Positions 42,173 through 51,931 of a stretch of 64,000 nt of DNA are shown here, one piece after another. The stretch covers positions 1 through 64,000 of the forward strand of contig NZ_KB907554.1 in NCBI RefSeq assembly GCF_000382125.1, read 5' to 3'. Both the position numbers and the translations under genes were made by a program. Position 1 is the stretch's first letter; each line of letters begins with the position of its first letter. The DNA is from Eudoraea adriatica DSM 19308 (GTDB lineage: Bacteria > Bacteroidota > Bacteroidia > Flavobacteriales > Flavobacteriaceae). Below the pieces are notes generated by a model, which did not search any database, had not been told where the DNA came from, and worked only from the letters and a program-made list of their open reading frames with translations.

Positions 42173-42755
42173 TAAAGTTTTTGTTAAAGATGCCCCTTTG
42201 ATTTTAACAAACAGACTCTCCGATACCGTGAATGGTGAGTATTTTATGCTGAATGGCCAAGCTATCAATAGTGCAATAGATGCTCTGGCAAAAAAAAAGA
42301 TGGAGAGGGCATTTATTTACCACCCCAACCATGAGGAAATTTTAAAAAAGTTTACAAAAAAAATCCCTTTAGAAATTGCTGGTGGAGGCGTGGTGACAAA
42401 CAAACAGGGTAAAGTGCTATTTATATATAGAAACGATAAATGGGACCTGCCTAAAGGAAAAATAGAAAAAGGCGAATCCATTGAGGAGTGTGCACTCAGA
42501 GAAGTTGAGGAAGAAACCGGGGTAAAAGGGTTGAAGATTGAAAACTTTCTCCGTACCACGTACCACATTTTTAAAAGAAACGGAACCTACAAGCTCAAGG
42601 AAGTGCATTGGTATGCTATGAAAACCAATTACAAGGGAAAGCTGGTAGGTCAAAAAAGCGAGGGGATAGAAAAAGTAAAATGGAAAGGTCCTCAAAAAAT
42701 TCATAAGGCCCTGGAAAATTCTTATACTAATATAAGATCACTATTTGCAGATTAG
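42168..42755 (+). CDS. Nudix hydrolase
   Basis: A 195-residue hydrolase from the ATG at 42168 (an in-frame GTG at 42141 would overlap pyrE). The Nudix box is complete: GKIEKGESIEECALREVEEE followed by TGV, near residues 98-120. An N-terminal region of about 70 residues (MYKVFVKDAPLILTNRLSDT) precedes the Nudix domain and is typical of a Bacteroidota subgroup. It hydrolyses a nucleoside diphosphate-linked compound; the exact substrate is unknown. It is divergent from pyrE with only 7 bp between start codons. Confidence 0.9.
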   Translation: MYKVFVKDAPLILTNRLSDTVNGEYFMLNGQAINSAIDALAKKKMERAFIYHPNHEEILKKFTKKIPLEIAGGGVVTNKQGKVLFIYRNDKWDLPKGKIEKGESIEECALREVEEETGVKGLKIENFLRTTYHIFKRNGTYKLKEVHWYAMKTNYKGKLVGQKSEGIEKVKWKGPQKIHKALENSYTNIRSLFAD

Positions 42756-42769
42756 TTTTGTTTTACACC

Positions 42770-44521
42770 TTAATGCGTATCCTTCGGTATGCGATAGACC
42801 GGATACAGCAAATGGGCAGCTTCGTAATATTTTGATTTTATATAAATCCAATGCAATTGGTCATATGCATTTTGGCTAAAGGCCTCATCCGTATCCTTCT
42901 TAAATTGAAAGCTCTCATGAAGTTTGGGATTATTTTCCAATATTTTCAGAGCAAGATCCTCGAATACATATGGAGAGAAATTTTCTTTTTGCTGCAAAAT
43001 AGGATCAAAAAAATTCCAGTTGAAAAAAGAATCTACAGCGGCAGGCTCCAGCGCTTCAATTATGTATCTGATCCCTGACTGATCTGTAGGAATTATATAA
43101 TCGCCTGCATATAAATTCACTTGTTTCTTTGAGCACGAAACCATTGTGTTATAGTGGGGGTAATGTCCTTCATAGGCGTAACCCCTTGTTTTGTAATCTT
43201 TTATTTTATAGACTTCTGCCATTAGTGCTGTGTCTTCTTTTACAATAGAATATGAAATTTTATTTAAATCCATAAGATCTATAACTTTATTCCATGCCTT
43301 ACCTACTATATATGCCTCGGGAATTGTCACGGAATCTTTAGGCATAAAAGTGTCGTAGTAGGTAACTTTTTTATTATATGGTTTGCTGCGGTCATATTTT
43401 AATCTTGGCAAGCCGGTAACCTTGCTTTCAATGGTGTCTGCTTCGTAGCCTTTGAAATTGAGCGTTGTAGTGCGCGTTGAATCTATTTCCCAGGACAAGG
43501 GGTAATGGCTCCAATTCTTTCGATTGTTCCCTAAATCATCTCGTAATTCTTTTATTTTTTTACTTTGAGTTTCTGCAACTAACATAACCCTGTTTAAAAA
43601 AGCATAGGTTCCTTTTACTCTTTGCTCATAGGGTTTAAGCATATGTGTTTCCAACATCATCCCCAGGGTACCCCATAGGGTTGTGTAACCCGTAGAATAT
43701 CTCGGATGGTCCATAAACTGAGAGAATCCGTTTTCAGGCACTTCATTATACACGTTTACAAATGGCGTTATATCCCAGCCATCTTCTGAGAGCGATGCTT
43801 CTATGGCTGGTTTAAATTCATGCTGCAAATAGGCCCCTATTTTATCTCCCAACTTGTTATGCTGGGTAAAAAGATGGGTAAGGGAGTATTGATAGTCGGC
43901 GCCATTGCTGACATGCGTATCAATAAAAATATCAGGCTTAATCAAATGAAAGATTTCAACAAAGGTCCGGGTATTCTTTGTGTCATTTTTAATAAAATCT
44001 CTATTCAGATCATAGTTTTTGGAATTCCCGCGAAACCCATATTCTTCAGGCCCATTCTGATTTACCCTTGATGTAGAATTGCGATTCAAAGCACCTCCTA
44101 TATTGAAGATAGGTATGGATACAACAACAACATTCTTTGGTGCAGGAAGTTTTCCTAGCCCGAGGTCTCTAAATAAAAGCATGCTGGCGTCCACACCGTC
44201 ACTTTCGCCGGGATGAATACCATTATTAATTAATATAATAGTCTTTTTTTGTCCTATTTTGTTAAAGTTGAAGTCGGCTTCAGGATTGTAGGTAACCACA
44301 TGGAGAGGATGCCCACTATCTGTTTCACCAATGGTCTGTATATTAATTTCCGGAAATTCTCTGGCTAAGGCAATATAAAAATCAAGGGCCTCGGTGTACG
44401 TAGCTGTTTTTCTGCCTTCAGCGGATTCAAAGGGGGTAATAAATTCAGTTTTTCTGTCTTCTTGTTTATTTTCGCAAGAAATAAGAGCTGCACATAAAAT
44501 GAAAACTAAGAGCCGTTTCAT
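42770..44521 (-). CDS. M14 family zinc carboxypeptidase, lipoprotein
   Basis: A 583-residue protein from the ATG at 44521, where a lipoprotein signal begins (LLVFILCAALISCEN, lipobox Cys). The longer frame up to 44569 lacks a signal start. M14 zinc site: NNGIHPGESDG (His, Glu) and DTHVSNGADYQY (His), with GSDYxL-type substrate residues and MLETHML near the general-base position. The long C-terminal third has no known domain. It is anchored in an envelope membrane and should cleave C-terminal residues or other amide substrates. It stands alone downstream of a Nudix gene (convergent). Confidence 0.88.
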   Translation of the reverse strand: MKRLLVFILCAALISCENKQEDRKTEFITPFESAEGRKTATYTEALDFYIALAREFPEINIQTIGETDSGHPLHVVTYNPEADFNFNKIGQKKTIILINNGIHPGESDGVDASMLLFRDLGLGKLPAPKNVVVVSIPIFNIGGALNRNSTSRVNQNGPEEYGFRGNSKNYDLNRDFIKNDTKNTRTFVEIFHLIKPDIFIDTHVSNGADYQYSLTHLFTQHNKLGDKIGAYLQHEFKPAIEASLSEDGWDITPFVNVYNEVPENGFSQFMDHPRYSTGYTTLWGTLGMMLETHMLKPYEQRVKGTYAFLNRVMLVAETQSKKIKELRDDLGNNRKNWSHYPLSWEIDSTRTTTLNFKGYEADTIESKVTGLPRLKYDRSKPYNKKVTYYDTFMPKDSVTIPEAYIVGKAWNKVIDLMDLNKISYSIVKEDTALMAEVYKIKDYKTRGYAYEGHYPHYNTMVSCSKKQVNLYAGDYIIPTDQSGIRYIIEALEPAAVDSFFNWNFFDPILQQKENFSPYVFEDLALKILENNPKLHESFQFKKDTDEAFSQNAYDQLHWIYIKSKYYEAAHLLYPVYRIPKDTH

Positions 44522-44585
44522 GAAGTTTGCAAAATAAATTCTGATAAATCCCTTATCAAAATTAAACAAAATTCCGGCTTATAAT

Positions 44586-44990
44586 TTATGCTGCCCTGGT
44601 AATCTCCTCAATTTCCTTTTTTTGTATTGGTTTATTTTTATAATCTATTATGTGGTGTGTCCTTGTCATATAGTATCTCCAGTTTTCCTTGTCAGCCGGG
44701 TCTATGGACGAAGTTAAAATGTTGATTCTTATTTTATGGGTAATTGGCAGTTTTATAAATTCCTCCAGAAATTGCCAACCATCCATTATAGGCATATTTA
44801 TATCTAAAAATATGACCTCTGGTATCACTCCCTTATTATTCATAATGCTTTTAAAATCATCAATGGCCTCTTTTCCATTCACATAACTTCTAATATTTTC
44901 ACTTACACCTAAAGTATTGAGCATTCTTTTAACACCAAATACCGTTATGGGATCATCATCTATTATGGCTATGGATTTAAGTTTTGTCAT
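44586..44990 (-). CDS. Single-domain response regulator
   Basis: A 134-residue receiver-only protein: IDDDPI acid pocket, phospho-acceptor Asp63 in IFLDINMPIMDGWQF, Ser in LTSS and the KNKP switch lysine. There is no DNA-binding output, so it should act by protein contact, as do Rcp1-type regulators. Its ATG overlaps the 3' end of the upstream PAS-kinase gene by 14 bp, making the kinase its likely partner. Confidence 0.92.
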   Translation of the reverse strand: MTKLKSIAIIDDDPITVFGVKRMLNTLGVSENIRSYVNGKEAIDDFKSIMNNKGVIPEVIFLDINMPIMDGWQFLEEFIKLPITHKIRINILTSSIDPADKENWRYYMTRTHHIIDYKNKPIQKKEIEEITRAA

Positions 44991-47634
44991 TAAAATATAT
45001 GTTAAACGTAGTTCCCTTATTCACTTCACTGCAAGCCATAACCTTTCCATTCATGGCTTCTATTTGATTTTTGGTAATATATAAGCCAATGCCCCGTGCA
45101 TCTGAATTATCATGGAATGTTTTGTACATTCCAAATAATTTTTCACCATATTTATTCAAATCAATACCCAGTCCGTTATCTTCAATACTTAAAATAGTAT
45201 ATTTTTCATTTTTGGATACAGTTAATTTTATGATCGGATTACGGTTGTCGTCCTTATACTTTACAGCATTGGTAATAAAGTTCATAAGTATGCTGTCTAT
45301 ATATGCCGGTATTACTTTAATATAAGTTTCATCGGGTATTTTATTTATAATTTTAGCCTTATTCTTCTTAAGAAATGCCGCTAAATTTTTCTCAGCAGCA
45401 GCAACCTTTTCGTTTAAATTAACTGGTTTTTTGTCCAGATTCAGATTAGTACTTATGGCAACTACTTCGTTTAAGTTGTCCAGGGTCTCCAAAAGGTTAT
45501 CGGAGGCTTCGGTAAGCATTTTTATCAGATTCGCCTGTTCGTTCGCATCTTTTTCATCAACCAGAAATTCCAACAACATGGAAAAATTTGCTGTGTGGGA
45601 CCTTAAATTGTGAGATACGATATGTGCAAAATTGATTAATTGTTTGTTTTGAATTGAAGTAACGTTTATAAGGTCTCTGAGTTCCTGTTCCTGCTGTTTC
45701 AGATCAGAGATATCCATGCTAATGCCGATCAGGCCGCTGGCCTTGCCATCAGGGCCAATAAGCGGGATTTTAGAAGTCATAAATCTGATTAAACTCCCGT
45801 CTTTCTTTACGCTTATCGTTTCTTTTCCCAAGATTGGTTTTAAACTATTCATTACGCTTAGGTCTTCCTCCCTTGAAATTAATGCGGATTTTTCATCATA
45901 AAAATCAAAATCATTCTTACCTAAAACCTCGGCTTCTTCCTTAAAACCACAATAAATTATTTCTGATTTATTAACCAATACCTTCCGGGATTCCAAATCT
46001 TTTATATAGACATTCAGCGGTAGGTTGTCTATAAGTGTTTTTAATAGTTTTTGTTCGCCCCTGATTTGTTTTTCTTTTTTCTTTACTTCCGAAATGTCCT
46101 GCGCTGTGGACCAAAGCAGCTTTCTGCCTTTTTTGTTACCCACCAAGGACCCACTAATCAAAACAGGATAAGTTGTTCCGTCCTTTCTGCTAAACAGATG
46201 TTGAAAAGGACCATAAGTCCCTTTTAAATCTACTTCCTTTAAAAAATTAATTAATTTATGCTTTGAAGAATCCGGCACAAGATCGGGGTACCTTAAATGT
46301 TCCATATCTCCTTTGCCATATGCCGTGGCCTTTTCAAAGGAACTGTTAAAATCCAGGATTTCACCGGTTTCAAAATCACTAAGTATATAGGCAATTGGAG
46401 ATAGCTCATATAAGGATCTAAATTTCTGCTCACTTATTTTCAGCTTCTGTCGAGCCTCAACCATTTCTTTTATCATACGCCCCTCGGCCAAAAGAGATAC
46501 TACTTTACCATTTTCGTTGTGTATAGGTTTTAAACTGAAATCTACCGGAATGGGCTGTTTATTTTTATCCAGAACCACTATCTCACTTCGCATAAATTCT
46601 CCCCGTGCTGCGGCTGCAATAACTTGTTTCAACCCTTCCTTTACCATGTCGGGGATTGGCCACCAGTAGGCATCCCAAAACTTCCTTTTAACGATGGCCT
46701 CCTGCTTAAGGCCGGAAAATTGTAAAGCTGTTTCGTTTATTTCAAGAAATGTGCCTTCTGTATCCAAAATGCCCGTAAACTGGTAAGAGGAATTAAATAT
46801 GCTGCTGAAAATACGTTCTTGTTCTTCTGTTTTAGCCTTGTTCATTACTTCATCGGTAATGTCCTGGAAGGTCCCGATCATACCCAAAAACTTATCATTT
46901 TTAAATACCGGTTTTCCCGTGGCGATAACAGATATTTCCTTTCCTTTAGCTGTTATTAATTGTAAGGTTTCATTCCAGGTTACTCCTTTTGTCATGGCAT
47001 TGTCGACGGCCATGGCTATCGTGTTCCGGCTGTACCCTTCTTTATAAAAAGAAATACCGCTTTCCATATCCGGTTCAAAACCCTCAGCTACTTCATGCAG
47101 TTTTTTGGTGATTTTACACCAGGTTAATCTATCCTTTATCGCATCGTACTCCCAACTTCCAATTTTGGATATTTTAGACTTATCCTTTAGTAAAACTTCA
47201 AGCTTTTCTAACTTAATGTCGTCAAAAATAGTATCCGTAATATCCTTTGATTGAATAATTACCCCGATAATGTTTTCCCGCTCATCATACCAGGGGACAT
47301 TTACCCACTCAAACCACTTTTCATTATTTTGGGAATCATAAAAATTTTCTACACCCGAAAGCATAGCTTTACCTTTTATTATGCTATTTAGATCCTTTTT
47401 CCAGGATTTGCTGATGTCCTCAAAGAGTTCAAATAGCGACATACCAATGACATCCCTGTTGCTAAAATCAAAATCCGTAACCCACTTATCGGAAGCATGG
47501 ATTATTTTAAATTTAGTATTGACAAATGCCATTGGAACAGGCAATTGTTTTATTAAGTAGTTATTAGAAGACGTTTGAGTTTCGGGCAACATACTACCGT
47601 AATTTCCTACTAAAGTAATCCGATTATCCATCAT
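44977..47634 (-). CDS. Multi-PAS sensor histidine kinase, soluble
   Basis: An 885-residue protein with no clear membrane helix. About five PAS/PAC modules are seen in series (first around residues 30-145, the last around 530-650), then a histidine-kinase core. The H-box is FAHIVSHNLRSHT with His675 and no proline after it, the type common in Bacteroidota PAS kinases. ATP-binding motifs are NAVKYKD, DNGLGID and RGIGLYITKNQIEAMNGKV. It would sense cytosolic ligands or redox state; the signal is unknown. A single-domain response regulator overlaps it. Confidence 0.9.
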   Translation of the reverse strand: MMDNRITLVGNYGSMLPETQTSSNNYLIKQLPVPMAFVNTKFKIIHASDKWVTDFDFSNRDVIGMSLFELFEDISKSWKKDLNSIIKGKAMLSGVENFYDSQNNEKWFEWVNVPWYDERENIIGVIIQSKDITDTIFDDIKLEKLEVLLKDKSKISKIGSWEYDAIKDRLTWCKITKKLHEVAEGFEPDMESGISFYKEGYSRNTIAMAVDNAMTKGVTWNETLQLITAKGKEISVIATGKPVFKNDKFLGMIGTFQDITDEVMNKAKTEEQERIFSSIFNSSYQFTGILDTEGTFLEINETALQFSGLKQEAIVKRKFWDAYWWPIPDMVKEGLKQVIAAAARGEFMRSEIVVLDKNKQPIPVDFSLKPIHNENGKVVSLLAEGRMIKEMVEARQKLKISEQKFRSLYELSPIAYILSDFETGEILDFNSSFEKATAYGKGDMEHLRYPDLVPDSSKHKLINFLKEVDLKGTYGPFQHLFSRKDGTTYPVLISGSLVGNKKGRKLLWSTAQDISEVKKKEKQIRGEQKLLKTLIDNLPLNVYIKDLESRKVLVNKSEIIYCGFKEEAEVLGKNDFDFYDEKSALISREEDLSVMNSLKPILGKETISVKKDGSLIRFMTSKIPLIGPDGKASGLIGISMDISDLKQQEQELRDLINVTSIQNKQLINFAHIVSHNLRSHTANFSMLLEFLVDEKDANEQANLIKMLTEASDNLLETLDNLNEVVAISTNLNLDKKPVNLNEKVAAAEKNLAAFLKKNKAKIINKIPDETYIKVIPAYIDSILMNFITNAVKYKDDNRNPIIKLTVSKNEKYTILSIEDNGLGIDLNKYGEKLFGMYKTFHDNSDARGIGLYITKNQIEAMNGKVMACSEVNKGTTFNIYFNDKT

Positions 47635-47823
47635 TGGTCAATGATTGTTGTGAACTGCACCAAACTAGTTGTGTGACTTCAATTTTACATGGAGTACCCG
47701 ATAAAATAACTTAAAAAGTCAGTAAAATCCTACTAAAATAGAATATTTTATGAAATAAATGGAATTAAATTACAAAGAGAAAAGCTCTGAAGGAACAATA
47801 AATAATAGCTTTATCGACAAATT

Positions 47824-48279
47824 TCAGGATAATTTAACAGTTTTTGGTACCAAAACGCTATAATCCCCACCATTTCTAATTACATCTCTTACAATGGACG
47901 AACTGATATAGGATTTACCGGAAGCCGTCAGGAGAAAGACGGTTTCAATTTCTGAAAGCTTTCTGTTGGTATGTGCAATAGCTTTTTCAAATTCAAAATC
48001 TGCGGGATTCCGCAAACCACGAAGGATGTATCCGGCATTAACCTTCTTGCAGAAATCTATGGTCAGGCCTTCATAAGTCATAATCCTGATTTTGGGTTCA
48101 TCTTTGAAGGCTTCTGAAATAAATTTCATCCTTTCTTCAAGCGAGAACATATATTTTTTTTCGGCATTTATGCCTATAGCAATTATTAATTCATCAAACA
48201 GAATTATTCCCCTTTCAATAATATCGGAATGGCCCAATGTAATTGGGTCAAAAGAACCGGGAAAAATAGCACGCTTCAT
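47824..48279 (-). CDS. coaD: Phosphopantetheine adenylyltransferase
   Basis: A 151-residue enzyme of CoA synthesis that adenylylates 4'-phosphopantetheine. FPGSFDPITLGHSDIIERG has the T/HxGH motif; YILRGLRNPADFEFE and TASGKSYISSSIVRDVIRNG with the family-typical ISS(S)IVR follow. The length is normal. It lies 35 bp downstream of ddl on the same strand and probably shares its transcript. Confidence 0.95.
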   Translation of the reverse strand: MKRAIFPGSFDPITLGHSDIIERGIILFDELIIAIGINAEKKYMFSLEERMKFISEAFKDEPKIRIMTYEGLTIDFCKKVNAGYILRGLRNPADFEFEKAIAHTNRKLSEIETVFLLTASGKSYISSSIVRDVIRNGGDYSVLVPKTVKLS

Positions 48280-48314
48280 TAGGATTCTTGGTTTAACAGT
48301 TAAATGTAATCAAT

Positions 48315-49289
48315 TTACTCCAATGCTTCGGTAATAGCGTTTTCAAAAAGTTCCGGTAAACCTATACCTGCTTTCCGTGCCTGTTGGGGTAAGATACTCT
48401 CTTCTGTTAAGCCCGGGGTAGTATTCATCTCCAGCATATAAGGCTCATTGCCTATCAAAATAAATTCGCTTCTTGAAAATCCTTTCATTTTTAAAATGTC
48501 ATAAACCTTCTTTGCCTGTCGCATTGTGTTTTCTTCCTGAGATCTGGTTAAACGGGCCGGGGTTATTTCCTTTGATTTTCCTTCATATTTGGCTTCATAA
48601 TCAAAAAAATCATTATCTGTTATTATTTCTGTTATAGGCAAGACAAGGGTTTTTCCTTTAAAGGTTATAACTCCGACCGAAACTTCCGTGCCGTCAAGAA
48701 AAGACTCAATAATAATTTCATCATCCTCATGAAATGCCTTATCAATTGCCGCTTGTAGTTCTTTTTTCTTATAAACTTTGGAGATTCCAAAACTGCTCCC
48801 TGCTTTATTTGCTTTGACAAAGCAAGGAAGCCCCACTTTCTCCAGAATAGCGTCATGATCCATAGTATCTCCCAAATTCAGGTAATACGAATTGGCTGCT
48901 TTAATACCGTAAGGATTAAGGGTACTTAATAAATCTCTTTTATTAAATGTCAGCGCCGCCTGATAATGATTGCATGAAGTGTGCGGAATTCCTAAAAGAG
49001 CAAAGTAAGCCTGCATTAATCCATCTTCTCCCGGGGAACCATGAATTGCATTAAACACGCAATCGAACCTAAGAAGCCGATTTCCAATCGTTACAGAAAA
49101 ATCATGCCTGTTTACTGGTAGTTCATTTTCTTCTTCATCCAGGTAAACCCATTTTTCTTTGGAAATAATAATTCGATAGGCATTAAATTTCTGCTTATCT
49201 AAATATTTAAAGACTACATTGCCGCTTTTTATTGAGATTTTGTACTCGCTGGAATAGCCACCCATAATGATGGCAATATTTTTTTTCAT
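48315..49289 (-). CDS. ddl: D-alanine--D-alanine ligase
   Basis: A 324-residue ATP-grasp enzyme that makes D-Ala-D-Ala for peptidoglycan. IIMGGYSSEYKISIKSG near the N-terminus, HGSPGEDGLMQAYFALLGIP, FVKANKAGSSFGISKV, and ILIGNEPYMLEMNTTPGLTE with the metal-binding E, N pair are visible. The gene is first in a probable ddl-coaD unit and divergent from the PASTA protein gene. Confidence 0.95.
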   Translation of the reverse strand: MKKNIAIIMGGYSSEYKISIKSGNVVFKYLDKQKFNAYRIIISKEKWVYLDEEENELPVNRHDFSVTIGNRLLRFDCVFNAIHGSPGEDGLMQAYFALLGIPHTSCNHYQAALTFNKRDLLSTLNPYGIKAANSYYLNLGDTMDHDAILEKVGLPCFVKANKAGSSFGISKVYKKKELQAAIDKAFHEDDEIIIESFLDGTEVSVGVITFKGKTLVLPITEIITDNDFFDYEAKYEGKSKEITPARLTRSQEENTMRQAKKVYDILKMKGFSRSEFILIGNEPYMLEMNTTPGLTEESILPQQARKAGIGLPELFENAITEALE

Positions 49290-49369
49290 CTTATGTTATC
49301 TATGCAAGCTCTTGACCTATGACAACAAATATCACGATTTTAACGTAAATAAAAAATGATAGGGTTTCC

Positions 49370-49377
49370 TATCTTTG
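49370..49377 (+). promoter_or_regulatory. TAnnTTTG -7 box of the PASTA-rluD unit
   Basis: TATCTTTG ends 21 bp before the ATG at 49399. No clear -33 element. Confidence 0.5.
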
Positions 49378-49398
49378 TATCAGACATAAAAAAATGCA

Positions 49399-49986
49399 AT
49401 GAAGAATTTTTGGAATTTTCTTAGAAGTAAAGTTTTTCTGATAAATATAGGACTTGCTCTTCTGGCAATAGTAGTTTTATCTGTTATTGCCCTGCAGTGG
49501 TTGAAAAGGTCTACGAACCATGGAGAATTTATTGAGGTCCCTGATCTTTCAAAGTTATCCGTAATGGAAATGAGGGGCGTTATCGAGGATGCGAATTTAC
49601 GTTATGAGGTATTGGATTCTGCTAATTTTAACCCTGATTATCCCAGGTTTTCCATTATTGAACAGGATCCGCCTGCCGGAAACAAAGTAAAGGAAAATAG
49701 AAAAATATATATTACCGTTAATCCTTCCGGTTATAAAAAAGTAACGGTACCAAATATTATTCAGGTTACACAGCGCAATGCTGAATCTATGCTTCGGGCA
49801 GTAGGATTGGATGTTGAGCGCATTACCTATATTGATGAGTTGGGGAAGGATATGGTATATTATATCAGATATAAGGGAAAAACTATCAATCCCGGTGATA
49901 AAATTCAGAAGACTTCAAAAATTGAGCTGGTCTGCGGAAACGGAACTATTACGGGCCAGGCCAAAGTTAAAGCCGATTCGGAATAA
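49399..49986 (+). CDS. Membrane-anchored PASTA domain protein
   Basis: A 195-residue protein with a short cytosolic N-terminus, one membrane helix (residues about 14-34), and two or three PASTA repeats outside: EVPDLSKLSVMEMRGVIEDA, VPNIIQVTQRNAESMLRAVG, and a partial third (KGKTINPGDKIQ). In Gram-positives PASTA domains bind peptidoglycan fragments on Ser/Thr kinases; no kinase domain is here. It sits 3 bp before an RluD-type gene and next to ddl, an arrangement common in Bacteroidota. A cell-wall role is plausible. Confidence 0.88.
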   Translation: MKNFWNFLRSKVFLINIGLALLAIVVLSVIALQWLKRSTNHGEFIEVPDLSKLSVMEMRGVIEDANLRYEVLDSANFNPDYPRFSIIEQDPPAGNKVKENRKIYITVNPSGYKKVTVPNIIQVTQRNAESMLRAVGLDVERITYIDELGKDMVYYIRYKGKTINPGDKIQKTSKIELVCGNGTITGQAKVKADSE

Positions 49987-49989
49987 GAA

Positions 49990-51015
49990 ATGGCACTTAA
50001 CAACACTTCAGATCCTGAAGAGGATGAGCTTTACGAGCATTATAGTTTTGTTGCTTCCAAAGGGCAGGACCCTTTGCGTGTAGATAAGTTTCTAATGAAC
50101 TTTATAGAAAATGCAACCCGGAATAAAATTCAAACTGCCGCAAAGGAAGGACATATATGGGTTAACAAATGCGTTGTAAAACAAAACTACAAAGTTAAGG
50201 CGGGGGATGAAGTTAAAGTGCTTTTTGAACACCCCCCTTATGAGTTTTTATTGACTCCTGAAGACATACATTTGGATATAGTCTATGAAGACGAAAGCCT
50301 GCTCGTGGTTAACAAACCTGCGGGCATGGTAGTGCATCCCGGACATGGCAATTATTCCGGCACTTTGATAAATGCATTGCTATATCATATTAAAAATTTA
50401 CCCGTAAATTCTGATGAAAGACCGGGTCTTGTTCATCGTATTGATAAAGATACTTCGGGACTGCTGGTCATTGCCAAGACTGAGCAGGCTATGACGCATC
50501 TGGCCAAGCAGTTTTTTGATAAAACCAGCGAGAGGGAGTATATAGCATTGGTTTGGGGGAATATAGAAGAAGATGAAGGTACTGTTGAAGGACATATTGA
50601 CCGCAACCCGAAAAATCGACTTCAAATGCAGGTTTTCCCTGAAGGGGATAAAGGGAAAGAAGCCATTACTCATTATAAGGTTTTGGAACGTTTGGGATAT
50701 GTTACTCTTGTTTCCTGCAAGCTGGAGACCGGAAGGACGCACCAGATCAGGGTACATATGAAGCATATTGGCCACACTATTTTTAATGATGAACGCTATG
50801 GAGGTAATAAAATATTGAAAGGGACTACATTTACTAAATACAAACAATTTGTAGAAAATGCTTTTAAAATACTGCCCAGACAGGCATTACATGCTAAAAC
50901 CCTGGGGTTTATACATCCGGTAAGTGGTAAAATGATGCGTTTTGATAGTGAGTTGCCGGATGATATGGCAAATTGCGTTGAGAAGTGGAGGCATTATTCA
51001 CGACATTCCCAGTAG
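49990..51015 (+). CDS. RluA/RluD family pseudouridine synthase
   Basis: A 341-residue enzyme with an N-terminal S4-like RNA-binding domain (LRVDKFLMNFIENATRNKIQ) and a catalytic domain carrying the conserved PGLVHRIDKDTSGLLVIAKT, in which Asp is the catalytic residue, then VSCKLETGRTHQIRVHMKHI and HPVSGKMMRFDSELP. It is closest in layout to RluD, which modifies 23S rRNA, but the site cannot be told. It is co-transcribed with the PASTA gene. Confidence 0.93.
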   Translation: MALNNTSDPEEDELYEHYSFVASKGQDPLRVDKFLMNFIENATRNKIQTAAKEGHIWVNKCVVKQNYKVKAGDEVKVLFEHPPYEFLLTPEDIHLDIVYEDESLLVVNKPAGMVVHPGHGNYSGTLINALLYHIKNLPVNSDERPGLVHRIDKDTSGLLVIAKTEQAMTHLAKQFFDKTSEREYIALVWGNIEEDEGTVEGHIDRNPKNRLQMQVFPEGDKGKEAITHYKVLERLGYVTLVSCKLETGRTHQIRVHMKHIGHTIFNDERYGGNKILKGTTFTKYKQFVENAFKILPRQALHAKTLGFIHPVSGKMMRFDSELPDDMANCVEKWRHYSRHSQ

Positions 51016-51040
51016 CAATAAATTTCGTCGATAGGAGTAT

Positions 51041-51055
51041 TGAAAAGTCTTTTCA
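51041..51055. promoter_or_regulatory. Palindrome upstream of yaaA
   Basis: TGAAAAG-T-CTTTTCA is a perfect 7-bp inverted repeat around one base, 57 bp before the yaaA ATG. It could be an operator, but AT-rich palindromes of this size also occur by chance. Confidence 0.25.
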
Positions 51056-51112
51056 CTCTTAGTAAGGAATTCACAAAAATCCTCTTTACTTTTATCTTTA
51101 AATTATTGAATT

Positions 51113-51874
51113 ATGAAGATTGTGCTTTCTCCGGCTAAGTCGCTGGATTTTGAACGTCCTATTCCCACAGTAAACTATACACAGCCGGAATTTTTGGACC
51201 AGTCAGAAAAACTAAACAGGATATTGGCAAAGAAAAGCCCCAGGTCCCTGACTCGATTAATGGGCATTTCAAATGACCTGGCTGAACTAAACTGGGAACG
51301 CAATCAAAAATTTTCACGGCCATTTACTCCGGATAATGCCCGCCCGGCTATTTATGCTTTTAATGGGGATGTTTATCAGGGGTTAGACGCATACAGCATT
51401 TCTGAAGACAAATTGGACAAGTTGCAGGATACACTTCGAATCCTTTCAGGTTTCTATGGTATTTTAAGGCCATTAGATCTAATACAGCCCTATCGATTAG
51501 AGATGGGGACACAATTAAAAATTGGACGGAAAAAAAATCTGTACGAGCTTTGGAAACCTCTTATAACCGATTTTTTAAACCAGGAACTCGAAGTTGGAGA
51601 ACTTTTTATTAATCTAGCCAGTAACGAGTATTTTAGTGCTGTGGACACAAAAAAATTAAAAGCAACTATAATTACACCGGTATTTAAGGATTGGAAAAAC
51701 GACAAGCTCAAAGTAATTAGTTTCTTCGCAAAAAAAGCCCGCGGTTCAATGGTGCGCTATATTCTGGATACGGATGCAAGAACCCTTGAAGACATTAAAG
51801 GATTTAACCTGGATGACTATATCTATAGCAAGGAGCATACGTTAAAAGAAAATCAGCCTGTTTTTATTAGATAG
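51113..51874 (+). CDS. yaaA: YaaA/DUF328 peroxide stress protein
   Basis: A 253-residue protein of the YaaA family, starting with the diagnostic [14 protein letters not shown]. Other family positions are [36 protein letters not shown], and [14 protein letters not shown], with [14 protein letters not shown] near the C-terminus. In E. coli YaaA lowers free iron and helps survival under peroxide. A palindrome lies upstream. Confidence 0.94.
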   Translation: MKIVLSPAKSLDFERPIPTVNYTQPEFLDQSEKLNRILAKKSPRSLTRLMGISNDLAELNWERNQKFSRPFTPDNARPAIYAFNGDVYQGLDAYSISEDKLDKLQDTLRILSGFYGILRPLDLIQPYRLEMGTQLKIGRKKNLYELWKPLITDFLNQELEVGELFINLASNEYFSAVDTKKLKATIITPVFKDWKNDKLKVISFFAKKARGSMVRYILDTDARTLEDIKGFNLDDYIYSKEHTLKENQPVFIR

Positions 51875-51931
51875 AATAATTTTCTGAAGCAACCGTTTAT
51901 ATTATGAAGTTCCATTTATAAACAACTTGCA

